Position numbers and translations under genes: made by a program. The notes beneath the pieces were generated by a model, which saw nothing but the letters and a program-made list of their open reading frames with translations, was not told where the DNA came from and made no database searches. A stretch of DNA of 64,000 nucleotides from Patiria pectinifera (taxonomy: Eukaryota > Echinodermata > Asteroidea > Valvatida > Asterinidae), in the NCBI GenBank assembly GCA_029964075.1, contig CM057144.1:4425281-4489280 (forward strand). The letters run 5' to 3'. Shown here one piece after another: positions 12,901 through 27,900 of the stretch; the stretch's first letter is position 1; each line of letters begins with the position of its first letter.

Positions 12901-15900
12901 CCTGAACTTAGAGGTAAAATTTGCTTTATGGAGGGACGGTAAATAGAGAATGCATGGAAGTCTCGCATACCAGTTACGGACTATAGTCTAGTTACTGACT
13001 GTAGTCTATTCACAGACCCCGTGTTTGAATTTACCCAGTTGTTGTCTATGTGATTGGTTGAAAGAAAGTTGAGGTCAGCAATGTTAATTTTATAATAGTC
13101 ATCAATTCACAATATTTTCAATTTGTTGTAAATTGAAATGCCTTTTTATTGTTGTAAACTGAAATACCCATTTATTGCCCTCATTTGAATGGGCCCAGTC
13201 AGGACACACAATAAATGCAAAAGACAGGACCGTACGTTACAAACATTGTGTAATGAATGTATCATGAGGTCAGTTATTAATTGATCCACAGGTTCATTTG
13301 GCTGTTGTACCCTGGTGTTGAACACATGTCTTTCATATGTGACGTTTTTCTGTGGTTCAAAGTGTGCTGCAAACTTTTTCATGAGAGTATCCAAGCTATC
13401 TTTACTCTCTCCATCAGCAAAGGTGAATGTATTGTATATCTCCAATGCATCCTCACCTATGACATGAAGCATACAGCTACACTGTACTCGGCTAGCTCTC
13501 TTTTCGATTCAACTGGCCATCAGGTACAACTCAAATCTTTGTCTCCATTTGCGCCATTCTTCAGCTACATTGGTACAGTCAATCTTCAGGGCATTACGGG
13601 GCTTTAATCCCTCCATGTTGTACTACTTTGTGGGTTTTAATTCTGATACCATATAACGATGGATGCAATGCACTTAAATGACTGACACTGGGAGACCATG
13701 TGTGTGTGTATCCAAGATGGCTGGTGTCTTGACGCAGTTACGGCCCATCAATTGAGGGCTGTATGTACATGTACATTTGACAGACCTCATGATATATTCA
13801 TTACACTATGTAGATCCTATACTTGGTGCCCGAATGTGCTGTATTCTTGTAACATCTCACAGGTTTTTTATGTCAACTTGCACGCTCTATTGTGATGGTA
13901 CTTGGAAAGTAATGTCCAATGTCCTAGCACCATTGTTGGTGCTATTGACTCTTTGCACAAACAGTAGATGATGTTTGGGAGTACTTTTGAAAGGCCCAGT
14001 GGGAGGGACGCACCCAGGCCGTCGCCTTTGGGGAGCCCAAGAAATGTGCTTGTACCATTGCTCTTTTTTCCTTTATGGAGCAGTCCTCTGCAAGAATTAT
14101 TTTCCCGAATGGTCCAGTATTGTCTTTGACATACATGTTTCAATTTGCTTCCTGGATATATGATTTGAGCATACTTTTTTGTACATTTGTTATGACTCTT
14201 TTGTACGTTAAGTTAGAGTCGCTATTAGTTTTAAAAAAATACATCTGTCGTTCAGGAATATGTTATTTTGACTCTAGTTCATTCAGCCTATCTACTGTTT
14301 GTTTGTGCAGATGAACCACCCTTACTTTGTCCAGTTGTTAGCCGTCAACCAGGCAGGAGATAGTATTCAGACCCAAGTGGGACCCATCTTTGTTGACTCG
14401 TCTGAACCGACTGCAGGACTGGTGGTTGATGGAATAGACTTCAAGATGGACATCACCGACAGCGGAGACAGAACCCAAGTTGCTGGTACATTGAAATATT
14501 GAGGGGGTTATTGGAGTGAATGAGAGGTGGAGAAGACTAATATATATCCAAAACTTAATTTATATCCATAACCTGAAATCTATAATTCACAATTGAATTT
14601 GACTTTGCAGGCACAATCCTACACTTGCCCAACCCAGTGGGCCCACCCTGTCCGCTGAGAGACATTCCCTTCACTGACCCACAGTGGTCAGCGATGGACT
14701 TCAAGGGACTCTGGAACATGAACAGGGAGAACTGGGAACTGGAGTACCAGTCACAACAGGTAAAGTCAAGTCAAGTCTTCGTGAGCCAATATGACCCATC
14801 AGGCCGACGTTTATGTCCGGTTTCAGTGGCATGAAATAACTGAGAATATATCTATTCCCTCCTGGATGGAAAGCCAGTCCATCACAGATTACTCCCCAGC
14901 TAATGTCAGTACCCATTTCTACTCCTGGATGGAGAGGCAAGTGGGGGTGAAGTGGCTTGCCCTAGGACACAACATAACTCCCCCACTATACTTACAACAG
15001 TTAGGCTGACAACATTTGTCTGGGAATTTTTCTCACCACGTCTGCTTCCACAAAAGAGGAGGAGCATAACCTAGTTGTTAGGGTTCGTGACTCACGATCA
15101 GAGGGTCAGGGGTTCGAGCCCAGTTGCCAGTCACACCATGTACCTAGGCATGTCACTTTACCCCCACTTGCCTCTCACCACCAGGAGTATAAAAGGGTAC
15201 CGGTATTAGCTGGGGAGTAACCTGCGATGGACTGGCATCCCATCCAGGGGGAATAGAAACATTCTCATGCAGTCATTTCATGCCAAGGAAACCGGAGATA
15301 CACACAGGCCTGATAGGCCACATTGGCTCATGACTTGTGGTTCATTTAATGATTTGGTTTGAATTGTGATTTGGTGAAACATCATCAATTTCTTTTTAAA
15401 TATTTTGGTGCTTAAGTCGCAAGTTTCAATCACTAGTTTCAATTTTTGTTTTCTTTTGTGTGAATTTGATTCTCTAGGTGTTTGCATCCAATGAGAGTTT
15501 GACAGTGAAGATGGAGCGGGACACACGAGGGCCTCGTATGCTGTCTGGAGCATACGTCACCAATGCACAGATTGTCAGGAGCTCAGAATATGAGGTCAGT
15601 CTTCCACTCACTCGATAAACTTTTTTTTAAAAATTAACAAAAAGAGATATCCAGTAACTTCTATTGTGTGTAGCAATTTCTATCCAGTTATGACAAAAGC
15701 ATGATTTTTACCCACAGAGTTCTATCTATTGACTTAATCTAGTGAGCTCTGTCGAGGTATTTCTAACTAGTTATCCTATTCAGTTATTTCTTATCAGTGA
15801 TTTCAATCTGGTTAAAACTGTCCAGTGATTTATGTCAAGTGATTTCTCTCGGGCCATTTTCTACCCACTAATTTCTGTCAAGCAATATCCGTTGAACCAG

Positions 15901-18900
15901 TTTATTTAGCAATATCTATCCATTGACTTTCATCCAGTTATTCGATCCAGTTTTCCAGGTTTTTTTTCTGTCTGATGATTTCTCTCCAGCACTTTGCTGA
16001 ATTTTAAGTGTATTTGTTTCAGAGTCACCTATAAGTAGCTGGTGAATTACGTTTTAACTAAAAGTTATTGTCGTTGTTGTGGGTGTTGCGTTAGCTGTTT
16101 ATACTTGATGAGTTTGTTTTGAAAGTTTGTTACCATTTAGAATCCAGCCCTCTCCCTGTCATTGAAAGTCAGTTTTAACGGTAATAATAAGGAATGAATG
16201 TGTGCTTGGCCGGTTTTAAACACTTTGTTTTACTCCCAACTGGTCTTAAGCATAGTGTTTAATACCCGCCTAGCATATATTTATTCCCATTCATAAATAC
16301 CTTTCCGGTCAAACAGTCAAAACAAGTCAAAAATAATAAATTTTGATTTTGTTCAACAATTTTGCTTCATGTTTTTTGAAACCCCGCTCTGGCTACGTTA
16401 TGGTATTTGCCTCTCGCGAGTTGTCGTAAACAACTCCTTATATGGAGAGTGGCGTGCACGTTCCGCGTACTGCATGATGTGGACAGAACGTAGCTTTGTC
16501 GGTGTAGAGTGAATTAGGACTATCAAATATGGACTCATTGGTAGCATTGCACATGCCTAACTGAGGATTGTGAACGTTCAACCAATAAAAGGGTGAAAAG
16601 GGACTGGATTTCATAGGAGTCCAAATTTCTTGTGACGCTGGAAAAATATTTAAGACCAGCCAGCCGGTATTTTATCAACCATTTAAGACCAGCCACGTGA
16701 CGGGCTCTCGACCAGTAGGAATGGGTTAGCTGTCTTAGGTATTTATGAATAGCAGTTAAACACATTGTTAAAGCATAAAATGTAGTTTTAGAAACATGTT
16801 AAGACTCAAATGGGTATCGCATTTTGGAAAATAAACTCTTATTATATTTTGCTGCCTCAATATCTTTTGCAGTTTGACCTGAAAGCTGCCTCGTCTGACC
16901 TACACAGTGTGACCAGCATTCTATTCTGGGATGGCCCGGATGGAGTCATCGGGGAATATGACTTTGGTGGACGGGAGAACTGGCAAGAAGGGATATGTCT
17001 ATGCTGCTATGTCAAGCCTCTCAACCAGGTAAGTACAATACAATAGGCCAGACAACTTTTGGTCAGTTTTTTTATTTTTATTCATCGCTTGTTTTGAGGG
17101 GAATAATCGTCTTAGCCATTTTTGGCAAGGTATACACCTCCAGAGTTGAAAAATATGTGATAGCATTGCAGCGGTGGCAGCTTTTTGGGTGTTATCACCC
17201 TTTTTTTCAAAATGTCCATCAAAATGCTTGTTACCACTCTAGGGGCGGTATACCTTGCGCATGCGCACTATAATCATTCATTCCCTGATATGATACTGAC
17301 CAAACCCCCAGGCTGATGGCCTATCTTTAAAATTCGAAACAATTTCATTCAAGTCCGTTTTCTGTTAGCAGGGGAGAATTTGGGTTTGAAAGAAGTGAAG
17401 CTCTGAGATCTCAATCTAAGTTTGAAACAATTTGAATTCAATTCTTGTTTTTCTGTTATCAGGGGAATATAGGCCTGTAAGGTTCGGAAGAAGATCTGAG
17501 ATATCCATCTGAAATTGGAAACAATCTGATTCATTTCTGATTTTCCATTTTCTTTTTTCAGAGGAAGATTAGAGTTTGATAGAAACTGATTGGCCTGTTT
17601 TAGCCCATATCTGATTTTGAAGTAAAAATATAAGAAAATATAACTCGCACTGGATAAATAATTCTTTTTTTTTCTTATCAACTTAATTTCTTTCCACAGT
17701 CTGCCTGCCCACTGTGCAATTGTCTAGACTTCCTTGGTATCAATGAGGACGATAACACAACCTACGCCGTTCCGACCTTCGAGGCCCAAGCCACAACCGA
17801 AGCGGCCCAGCCACTGATCATGACAGATGCTCCCCAACCGTGGTCCATCGAGAAAGCCGACCAAAACGGAGACAGTGTCTCGGATGAGGACAAGGGGAGA
17901 GGGATTCTACAGAGAGCGTGCGGCTTCCAACTCTATCCCAGTACGTTGATTGTATTGTTAATAAATAAATAAATAAATAAATTTTGGGGTTAATCGTCCT
18001 TACTTGCAGCAGAAGCTGGATTACGAAGGGTGCAGTTGCTACAATGTGGTCGAACCAAAGGCATGTAAAGGTGCCTTAGGAAGCTTCCATACAACTCACG
18101 TCTTAACACAGAGCACAGCCAGATTGAATTGTTGAATTTCGAGGAGGAAGGAAAACCAGAGAACCCGGAGAAAACCCTCGTAGCATAGAATCAGTGAACA
18201 ACTCTACTCACATATGACCCAAGCCGGGAATTGAACCCGGGCCATGTCAGCGAGAGGCGAACGCTTTACGCCTCCCATGCCACCAATGTGGATACAGCAG
18301 AACACCGCTATAAGGAAAACCGCTATAATGAAAATTTGAACATAATGAACATCCCCTTTGGCTCCCGAATTCGATGCACAATTATTCTGTATATTTCTGA
18401 ATTCATTAGAAAATGCATTCATATTGTCCATTTTTCTTACCAAGAATGCTTCGCAATAGCATTCAGATGTCAAAAATGTTCATTTTATGAAATAAAATAG
18501 CATTGGTTGTTGTGGTAAACTGGTTCTCACCACGCCGCTATAAAGACAGTTGTAAGAATGCTAATAGAAAGGTAGGAAACCAGTCTACAATACCGGATCC
18601 ACTTTGTAGCACCCAATCACTTTTCACCAAACGTAAAAATTACAAATTGTGAGAAAGCCTTTAACTACTTGTGTTTACAAAATCAACTCAGAAAGTCTGG
18701 CATCGGCTATTAAAGGCCAAGTTCGGGCAAGGACCATTAGTCAACTAGTGGTTGATTTCTCTAGTCAAACGCTGGTCAAAATGTCATCGCAAAACTTCTG
18801 GATCCTGGCTCTCTGCTAGCGTTATGAATGCGCGCGGCTATTGGTTACCAGCGATGCAACCAGCCCCAGTAGGTTGGTTCCAAAATAGTCGACTAGCATA

Positions 18901-21900
18901 GTCAACCACCGTCAACTGGACAGAGTTCGGGCAAGCGTAAGTTAACCCTTGCTCAACTATAGTCCTTACGCGAACTTGGCCAAAGGTTGTCATTTTGTAA
19001 GTTTGCATCAAGGTACAATTCAGTACTTTTTTACTGTCTCTTGCCAGATGGCGACGCATCACAAGCAGTTTTGTGGTGCCGTTACTACAAGGATGAGTGG
19101 CCGATGTCGTCCAGCATCGTAGACCTGGACTTTGACCCGTCAGTGGAGGAGCGTCATTACTCCATTAGTTTTAAGGTCATGCCATTTGATGCTGATGAGG
19201 TAGGTCAAACTAATGCATTACTTGGAATTATTTTGGTCACCGTTACCGCTGTAATCATTATTTGTTTGTGAGCTGTTTTGTGATTCTGTATTGAACCCGA
19301 TTAAAGGCACATAGTATCATTTACATTTACCTCAAAGTCACATACTGAATTATTATCGAAAATCTTACTTGGATTTAATCCAAAGATCGTACTGGTACTA
19401 AACAACCCGTGAAATTATTCTGTCTAGCTTGCTGTCATTTAGAAGAAATCAAGAAATGTACGTGATTTCCAGCGATCATTCACTTGACTGATGTTTGGAA
19501 ATATAGAGTGTTATAGGCGAAATTGTGTTTAGTGATCAAAAGGTTGTGCATGGTTTTCCACTGTTTTCTCAGAATGCTTAATATCTGCTGAGCTGTACCT
19601 TCAACAGGTTAGGTTTTGAATTTTGAGTGGTGTTATCGGAAAGGAACAAAATTCATGAAAAGCAAATGATCCTACAGGCCTTGAACTTTAAGACTCAAAC
19701 AGGTCTCTGTATTGATTGTCGTCAGGAGAGAGTTTTGGTGGGTTTAAAGAATGTACAAGCTCATATAAGGAGTTTAAGAAAAATTGTGGGCTCCTTTCCC
19801 TGGTAAAATCTGCAACTGATTTCAAGAAACATTTGCGCAGCTGCGCAATACACTAACAATCGATTTCACGAAAATTGGTGAAGCTGCCTGACATTTAAAA
19901 ATTTTTAAACATCTTGGACGAGGATAATAACAGCATTAACGACAGCTATTTGGGTATGAATTGGTTCGTTCATGAAACAGTTGTTGAATCGTCTCCGCAC
20001 GCCATTTTGAAAATAGTATTGTCCGACTTTCATCAGCGGCAACTCTAAAAATTCTGTCACCAATACAATAGCAATTCATTTACCTCAAACACAAAGCTGT
20101 GTCTTTTATCAACCTTGATAAGTTGTGCAATGACAGGCTCCAAGTCGATCACGATGTTCTGATGAAATAAGTCATTTTAAGTTGCTACTCCATTAACTTA
20201 CGCCACCTAAAATGATTATGCAAGTTTCGCCATAATTTTGTTGCACAAGTCGCGGCCTTACGCACTATGAAACTTTTGTGAAATTGTCATAACTGAAATG
20301 TTGCTCAGCATAAAATGTCACGCAACTTTAATACACGATAAATTGTGGCGCAAGGGGACTTACGCCATTGCGTAAATTTTCGCGAAATCGGCTGCTGGAC
20401 TTCTTTCCCTTGTAATTTTCATGGCGACTTCTCCTTGTCACAGGACGAGTGGTCCTTTGAAGTTTACGTCGATGGTAAGCTGCTGTCCTCAGTGACTGGC
20501 ATACCGGTCCTGTCCTCATCCACTAAGCTCATCCTTCATGTCTTCAATCGAGACAGCTACGTCCCTGAGCTACTGGACCCCTTCAATCCTCCGTCTGTCT
20601 CGGCAACACTCCGAAATTTGAGGTCTGTCTAATGGTGTTTCTTCTTCATATGGTGTCTTACAATTTGTTTGTTGCAGCAAGTAGTGACTATCTGTTCATT
20701 TGTGCACCACGAATGAACAGAACAGTCATTTGTGGGGTGGCAAAGTATTGTGTTGGTCGCTAAATAATAGCAATAATTGTATTTCTAAAGTGCATGTATC
20801 CATCAATATTGGTGCTCAAGGCACTACATATATAACCCTGCTCATTGGGCCAAACATTCTAAAGACAGTCTGAGCTCCCTGGGGAGTGTACAGCTCGATG
20901 CTGCCATTTCGGCGCAAAGCAGCTAAAATCAACCACAATGAACATCTTTGCCCTCACAGGTACCCATTTACTCCTGGGTGGGGAGAAGCAATGAGTGACA
21001 AAGTGCCTTGCCCAAGGGCACATGCACCATAACCCGAGGCTGGACTCGAACCACAGCCTACAGAATTACCTGCAGACCATAAATTCAGTACTCCAGACCA
21101 CGAGGCCATGGCTATACCAATAAATAATCCCAGACCACGAGGCCATGGCACTTCACTAAATAATACCTTTATGGTGCACCATAAACATTGTTATTTCATC
21201 TGGCTTGGAATAATACTCTGTCCTTTTCCTCTGATATAGGATGCCGCCTGATCAGAGCAAGCTGTGTCGGTACGGGGCACCATTCAGAGCTGGAACCAGT
21301 CCTGTCTCACGCTACTTTGCTGGTGTTGGCTCTGCAGCAGGGGCCACAGATATCGTAGCATTTGAAGAGGTAATTCTGGTCATTTGGCTTTCTTCATTTT
21401 TGAATGGTGTGTTTAAAAAAATCACTAGCCAAAAGATGCATCTTTCCAAATTTCCAATTGTTAAGTTCCGTCACTCTCTCTGTGCCTGTATTGTACAGGT
21501 TGCGAGGCCATGTGTTCCCTGCATCAATCCCTGCGATCGCTACCAGTGTGATCCCTCGTGTTCCGTGGACCCTGCACCCATCACGTTCACACTCACCAAC
21601 CTCACTCTGCCCAGGCTGGAACTCCTGAATTGGACCAGCTCTGATAACAACACCAATGCAACTACACCTGCTCCTAGGGAGGAGGGACAAGAGTTTCCAT
21701 TCTTCTTGACAGGTGAGCTCATTGCTAATAAATGAAAGCAACAAGACCTATTTAGGTTAAGGAGAATACACGAGAAAGTGTGGATTCGTAAATTAAGAAT
21801 CCACACTTGCGAGTGTATTCTCTGACTTAAAACCATTGCGTCAAAAGAAGTATTGTCATTAATGGTCCAGTGAGTGGAGATGAAAAGACTTGCATATCGC

Positions 21901-24900
21901 ATGTCGAGTTGTGGCCATTAGGGTAATTTGCATGGGAGTTTTTTTAGGCTCTATACATAAGCAAGCATTGTGGCATGTTTAGCATGTGTATCGCCACACC
22001 CCTACAACCAAGTCATTTTGTGTGTAGGCTCCTTACATCAACATGGATAGTTCACACAATTTCTTTTGCAGTGACGGCAGAGAATCTGATAGTGAAGATG
22101 CATTGGTAGTTTTTGGAAGGAAAGTTTTCATGCAGATGGTCCTATTAATGCTCATTATGGAGAACAATTGTCCGACGTGTTCAAAGTGTGAATTCGTAAT
22201 TCAGAATCCACACTTTACTAAAAGATTCGTAGTTCCGAATCCACACTTTGTGACCAGTGTAGCAGATTCGTAGTTCATAGTAGTGTGACGTCATAGGAAT
22301 GGTTTAAATTCATTGATACTTGGTTAGGCCAAAAAAAAAAGTCTCCGGTTTCTGGTATGCGCGCGCGTCGCCGTAGCCATGCGCATCGGCTAAATGAAAA
22401 AGTTTTTTTTTCAATGAAAGATGATGTCTCAAAACCGCCAAACTCACTGGTTTGACTGGAATCCTGCTGCTGCACAATTTTAACGTGTTTTTAGATTGGG
22501 TTATGGTCGAGAATAAGCTTTATGTGGCCTCTCTGGACTCCCATATATTTGCACTAAGTTTAGTCAGGCACCATTTGCAGTCATCAGCCGACATTTGAAG
22601 CAAAAAAATCAGGTAAAAAAAAAAAAAGCCGCTTCGCCGCACCACTTTTTGGGAAAGCTCCATACCAGAAACCGGAGACTTTTTTTTTGGCGTTATGGAC
22701 CTTTTACTAATAAATTCATAATTTTGCACGCATGCACATCAATGGGGCCGGCGGCAAGAAGCGAAAGCGGTCCATTGAAATTGTACAGGGGTCCAAATAT
22801 TCGGTTCATTTTCTCTCAATTTCTCCAGGATTTTTCGCTTTTTTATTTAGAAAAGCCCGGCCCTCAAATCATCATAGGCATTATTCTGGCCCAAGTGTGT
22901 TTTTTTGGGGTGGCAAAGAATAAAATCTTTAAAAAGTGTTTTCGTCTCGTGTGCGAAGGGCGAAGAAAATCAGCAGGGCTCCTTTCCGCACCAGTGGGAA
23001 AAATAACCGCGTGCTTCGAGGTACCCGTCCACCAAATTTCGGGCCAAATCGTGGCGCTGAATCACGCCTGGTTTCACCGTGGCTGAATCACGGGCTGTAA
23101 CATCTAATCTGACACCTTTTAATGGCTTCCAGGAAACATACCCCCTTAATCAATTATTAGCAGTAGGCCTAGTACTATTTTGTAGAATTTTCGTACAGGA
23201 TTCATATTTGTCTTCTTGATTTGACAGTCCAATCCTACTTGGGAAACGGCAGATCAGTGATAACCTCCTCCAATGGTTTCTACATCGATGACACCCCAGC
23301 ACAGCTGAACCTATTTTTCTACACCGACTCCAACTTCAATGAGTTTGAGCCCACATCTTTCCAGTCCTCGGCCTCCACCATTAAAGTCTTGTGGAGCTTC
23401 CTGGACATGGAGAGTGGCGTAAAGGTGACAACTTTCATTCTTTGTTGAACATTATGTCCTAAGTTTAGTGGCATCTTGATGTAGCATTCAATAGGGTCCA
23501 ATCGTATGATGTCAAAGTACCATGTGACCATGTGGTTTCCTTGTTATCGGCCATCATGGTTAACCAGTTAGCGCTGGAGGCTGTGTATACACGCAAAAGC
23601 TTTGCAGTATTCGGAACAAATACGGATAAACACGCAGGGAGCGAGGCCGGAAATATCTGTAAGCGACCCGCTCGCTGCGAGCGAGGCCAGAAATACTAGT
23701 GTGCTACCCGAGGGTCATGGCTTCAACCCGCCTGGCTTGAGGTCGAGTGAAAAGTAATCCCGTGCCTCGTTCCATTCTTGTCAAAATAATCCCGGCGTGA
23801 ACTGGTTAAGAAACCACGTGCATTGGAAATTAGACTGTAGGGCTTATTTTTATGTAAAATGACCGCGAATTCATTACCAAATGGCATACCTGTGCCGTGT
23901 ACGCTTGTCACAGGATCCGTTACAACGTGATCCGGAACAGCTATCGATGCGTCATATCACTGATTGCTATCTGGATGTGCGTGAAACAAACGGGCCCAAA
24001 GAGTTAGTACTAACCAAAGCTGAAATAATTGACTTTCAGGAGCATTACTGGGCCATAGGAACCTCCAGAGGGACCACAGACCTGCAAGACTTTGTCAACG
24101 TTGGGTTGAACCAGACAGCTACTAGCATTGATCTGACTGGATCACTGCATCACAACACTACATACTTTGTGACTCTGAAGGCTATCAATGGAGCAGGCTT
24201 GGAAACCATAGTAGAATGTGATGGTAGGTAGAGATAGACTGACATACAGACAAACGAACAGACAACATGACAGTGATCTGACAGGATTACTGCATCACAA
24301 CACTACATACTATGCGACTCTCAAGGCTATCAATGGAGCAGGCTTGGAAACCTAGTAGAATGGGATGGTAGGTAGAGATAGACTGACATACAGACAAACA
24401 GACAGACAGCATGACAGTGATCTGACAGGATTACTGCATCACAACGCTACGTACTATGCGACTCTGAAGGCTATCAATGGAGCAGGCTTGGAAACCATAG
24501 CAGAATGTGATGGTAGGTAGAGATAGACTGACATAAAGACAAACAGACAGAAAACATGGCAGAGATTCTGATGCTTCTGAGCAGGCTTAGAACAGTAGAT
24601 TGACAGTCGTACACAAACATAGCTTAATACTTACCACAATGGGGAATTGAACATTCCACATCTGTTTTTCCCAGGTGTAACTGTTCTCCTGGAGCAGCCT
24701 GCCGGAGATGACGTCAACGCCACATCCATGTTCAGCGAGAAGTTTGAGGAGGAAGTTTACCCACCCGATGTGGAGAAGAGCGCCGACCCAACCAAGACTG
24801 GGACCTCCTGGTCTGAATCCAAGGATAAATCTGTGGCTCGTTATGGTAGGACTTGGTGCAAAATGAGTTGCTGTACTGAATATTTTCCTAGCATAATCAT

Positions 24901-27900
24901 ATTTTTATTTGGGCGAGCTCTTGGGATAGTCACCTAACCCAATCTGCTGTTCATGAGATCAACTCCATCTAGAGTTCCTTGAGAACATTTGATTACCTGT
25001 GTCTGATGTCTCCTTCCGTTCCCCCACCAACCTTTATAGAGTATTGCGTGAGTAGCTCTGCAGACCTCCTAGATGACATCGTTCCCTGCATGGTGGTTGG
25101 AGGCAACTCCTCCGGCTCTGTGGCCATTGAGAACGGAGTGATTATCATCCGAGCTGGGAACATAGAGGAGAGATACAACCTGGATGATTTCCAGATACCC
25201 AAGGACACCACCAAGATTAGTGACATCCCACCAAAGTTCAACATGGAACCTGGCAAGTAAGTGAATACGGGCAATGTGTGAATACATTTGATTTTGCCAT
25301 ACTAAATTTCTGATGTCACGTCAAATTTTTGCTCTGTGAATTCACAAAAGTTGAACAAATTTCAAGTTTGATGAATTTTGCAGCGAATATTTCATGATGT
25401 CAAATTTGTTCGCATTCGCGTGAACTATGGACCCTGGCAGCCTTAAAAATATTGTGGTGCTTAAATAGCTCTTAATACCAAAGGTTTCAAAGCGCTTCAC
25501 AATTATTACCCCGTTCATCAGGCCATGAGACCAGTTTCTGCAGCAGCTCGACATCAGCGCATTCTGGTCTCTACGTTCACAGGTACCCATTTGTACTCCT
25601 GGGTGCAGAGAAGCAATTCTAGTAAAATGTCTTGCCCAAGAACATGACCACCATGTTCCCCGTCAGGGCTCGAACCCATGTGCCACGGCACACGAGCCAA
25701 ACACCGTAACCATTGGATCACAGCGGACCAACTCCTTGAGTACAGAATTAATTGCCCACTTTGAAGTGATTTCATTAGTTTTAATTATTTTTTTCTTGTT
25801 TCTTAATGGGCAGGAGTCTCCACTCTTGGATGAGGGTGTGCAATGCAGCTAAACTCTGTGTGACGACACCAGCAGGAACAAGCACTATTCTAGGTCAGTA
25901 TATCATCTAGGTACATCATCTCGGGGTGCATCTGCTCTATGGTGTCCCTCACTAAAAGTGTCCCTGAGACACCTCAACATCAACGTGGCCTCCTGGGAGA
26001 CCTGTGCACAAAATCGCCCTAACTGGCACTGTAGAATCACTGGAGCTTGAGCAGCAGAGAGACACATAATCCAAGAGGCACAAGCGTGCGGCTCGTAAGG
26101 CTATTCTGCCAGCACCTCTACCTCTGGTCAAACCCATGTATGTGTGCCCTACATGTGGGAGAGACTTGCGTGCCCGGATTGGTCTGATCAGTCATCTCCA
26201 GACACACTGAAACTGTTCAATAGAAGTCTAGAGCTGTGGCCGTCGTAGTCACGATGAGCATTATTCTATCATCTAGGATGAGAGCCCACAGACAAATCTG
26301 GCTTCAGCCATTTTACGCGGTACCAGGATCGCTCGGGGAGTAGGTGCAACTCTGGGCTCCTTCGACCAATAGGAATACCAAAATGCGCACATGCCTCGTC
26401 TTTAAGACTGTGTGCAGTAGCGCGTGAGCGTGGCACCACCGCAGTAACGGCTTCTAATTGTGGTCACCGGATTCCAGTATAGATCAATATGATGAACCAT
26501 CGTGGCTCTAAAACTGTTGGACTTCCGACTGTAGTCAGACAAAGTTAACTTGTATTTGCCATATATTCTGGCCATCTTGAAACATCAGTACGTCAGGCCT
26601 CAATTTACAATTTTCTTTTATGACTCTGTGTATTTTACCTCAATTAACAACTTTGTGGCGTTTCTCTTGTTTCACCCGATAGAGGACAGTGATATGATGA
26701 TGACTTCACCCAATGGTACCGACCTCGTCCTGAAGTCACCCACAAGTCAGAGGAGGAGAAAGAGGGATATAGGCAACCACTTTGACTTCACTGTGACTAC
26801 AAAGGGAGGTAGGTATAGCAAATCATGACACAATGTGCGTCCAGATATCAATAAGCATAAGGGGAAGAATTTGACAGATAACTTTCAAAAGTGGTGAGAA
26901 TTATGTACTTTTAGGCATAGACATTTTTTGCCATTCGTGCCTTTGTAATTTTTAATCAACTTTATTGTGAGAGTTGTAAGTTAGTAAAGGATCCTGCTAG
27001 AATTTTTTTGTGCGTGTATGTATATACGTGTGTGAATCTGCTTAGTGATTTTAAACTTAACTGCCGTAATAACTTTGCTAGCCCTTATTATAGACATCAT
27101 TGTGTACTGTAACATGCAAAAGGTGTCTTGTTTTACCCGATAGAGGACAGCGATATGATGATGACATCACCCAATGGTTCAACATTGCCTTTGGTCCCCA
27201 TAATAACTATGTGCCAGTACCGCGTTATGGGAAGTTTTCTATTGTTAGGGAGTTTAGGACCAAGTTATAGGAACTTTTTGCTGTCCCAACATCGTCTTTG
27301 GTCCCCATAATAACTATGTGCCGGCACCGCGTTATTTGGAAGTTTTCGATTGTTAGGGAATTTAGGACCAAGTTATAGGGACTTTTTGCTGTCCCAACAT
27401 TGTCTTTGGTCCCCATAAGAACGATCGCTCATCAATAGTTGTAATTGTCCCCCACAATTACCGATCAAGACATGTGCTATAACTTTGCATACTCGTTGTG
27501 GACCTGTGAACAAAATAGGTCCACAGGGTGCAGGAAGTGTGAAAGTTCTGTGGACTTGCCCATGTCCACACTAGGTTTCCTCCTCTCAGGTTTAGAGGCA
27601 TTTTGGGATTAGTTTATCTGTCGCAAAATGAAGAGGAACACTCAAGAAAATCATGATAAAAAATTGGGTTGAAAGAGTGTTCACAGTGGGAGTAAAACGA
27701 GTAAAAAAGTAAAACGAGTAAAAAAGGAATGTCCACAGCTGGTATGGAAAATTAAAAGTGTTTGTGTGTCTTATATGTGTGTGAGTTGATCTGTTACACG
27801 GTACCCTCTGGAGACATGTGCGCAAAAGGGAACAAAAGGTTGAATACGTCTCCACAGGGCAATTTCTATTGGTCTCCACTTGGTTATCACGAAATAGATA

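Noticed and set aside
13868-14143. Minus-strand frames near the gag remnant
   Set aside because: Two overlapping frames of similar length with no recognisable motif; could not be tied to the gag fragment or any family.
22595-23086. 163-codon plus-strand frame
   Set aside because: Overlaps the end of an inverted-repeat MITE and low-complexity A-runs; no protein similarity seen.
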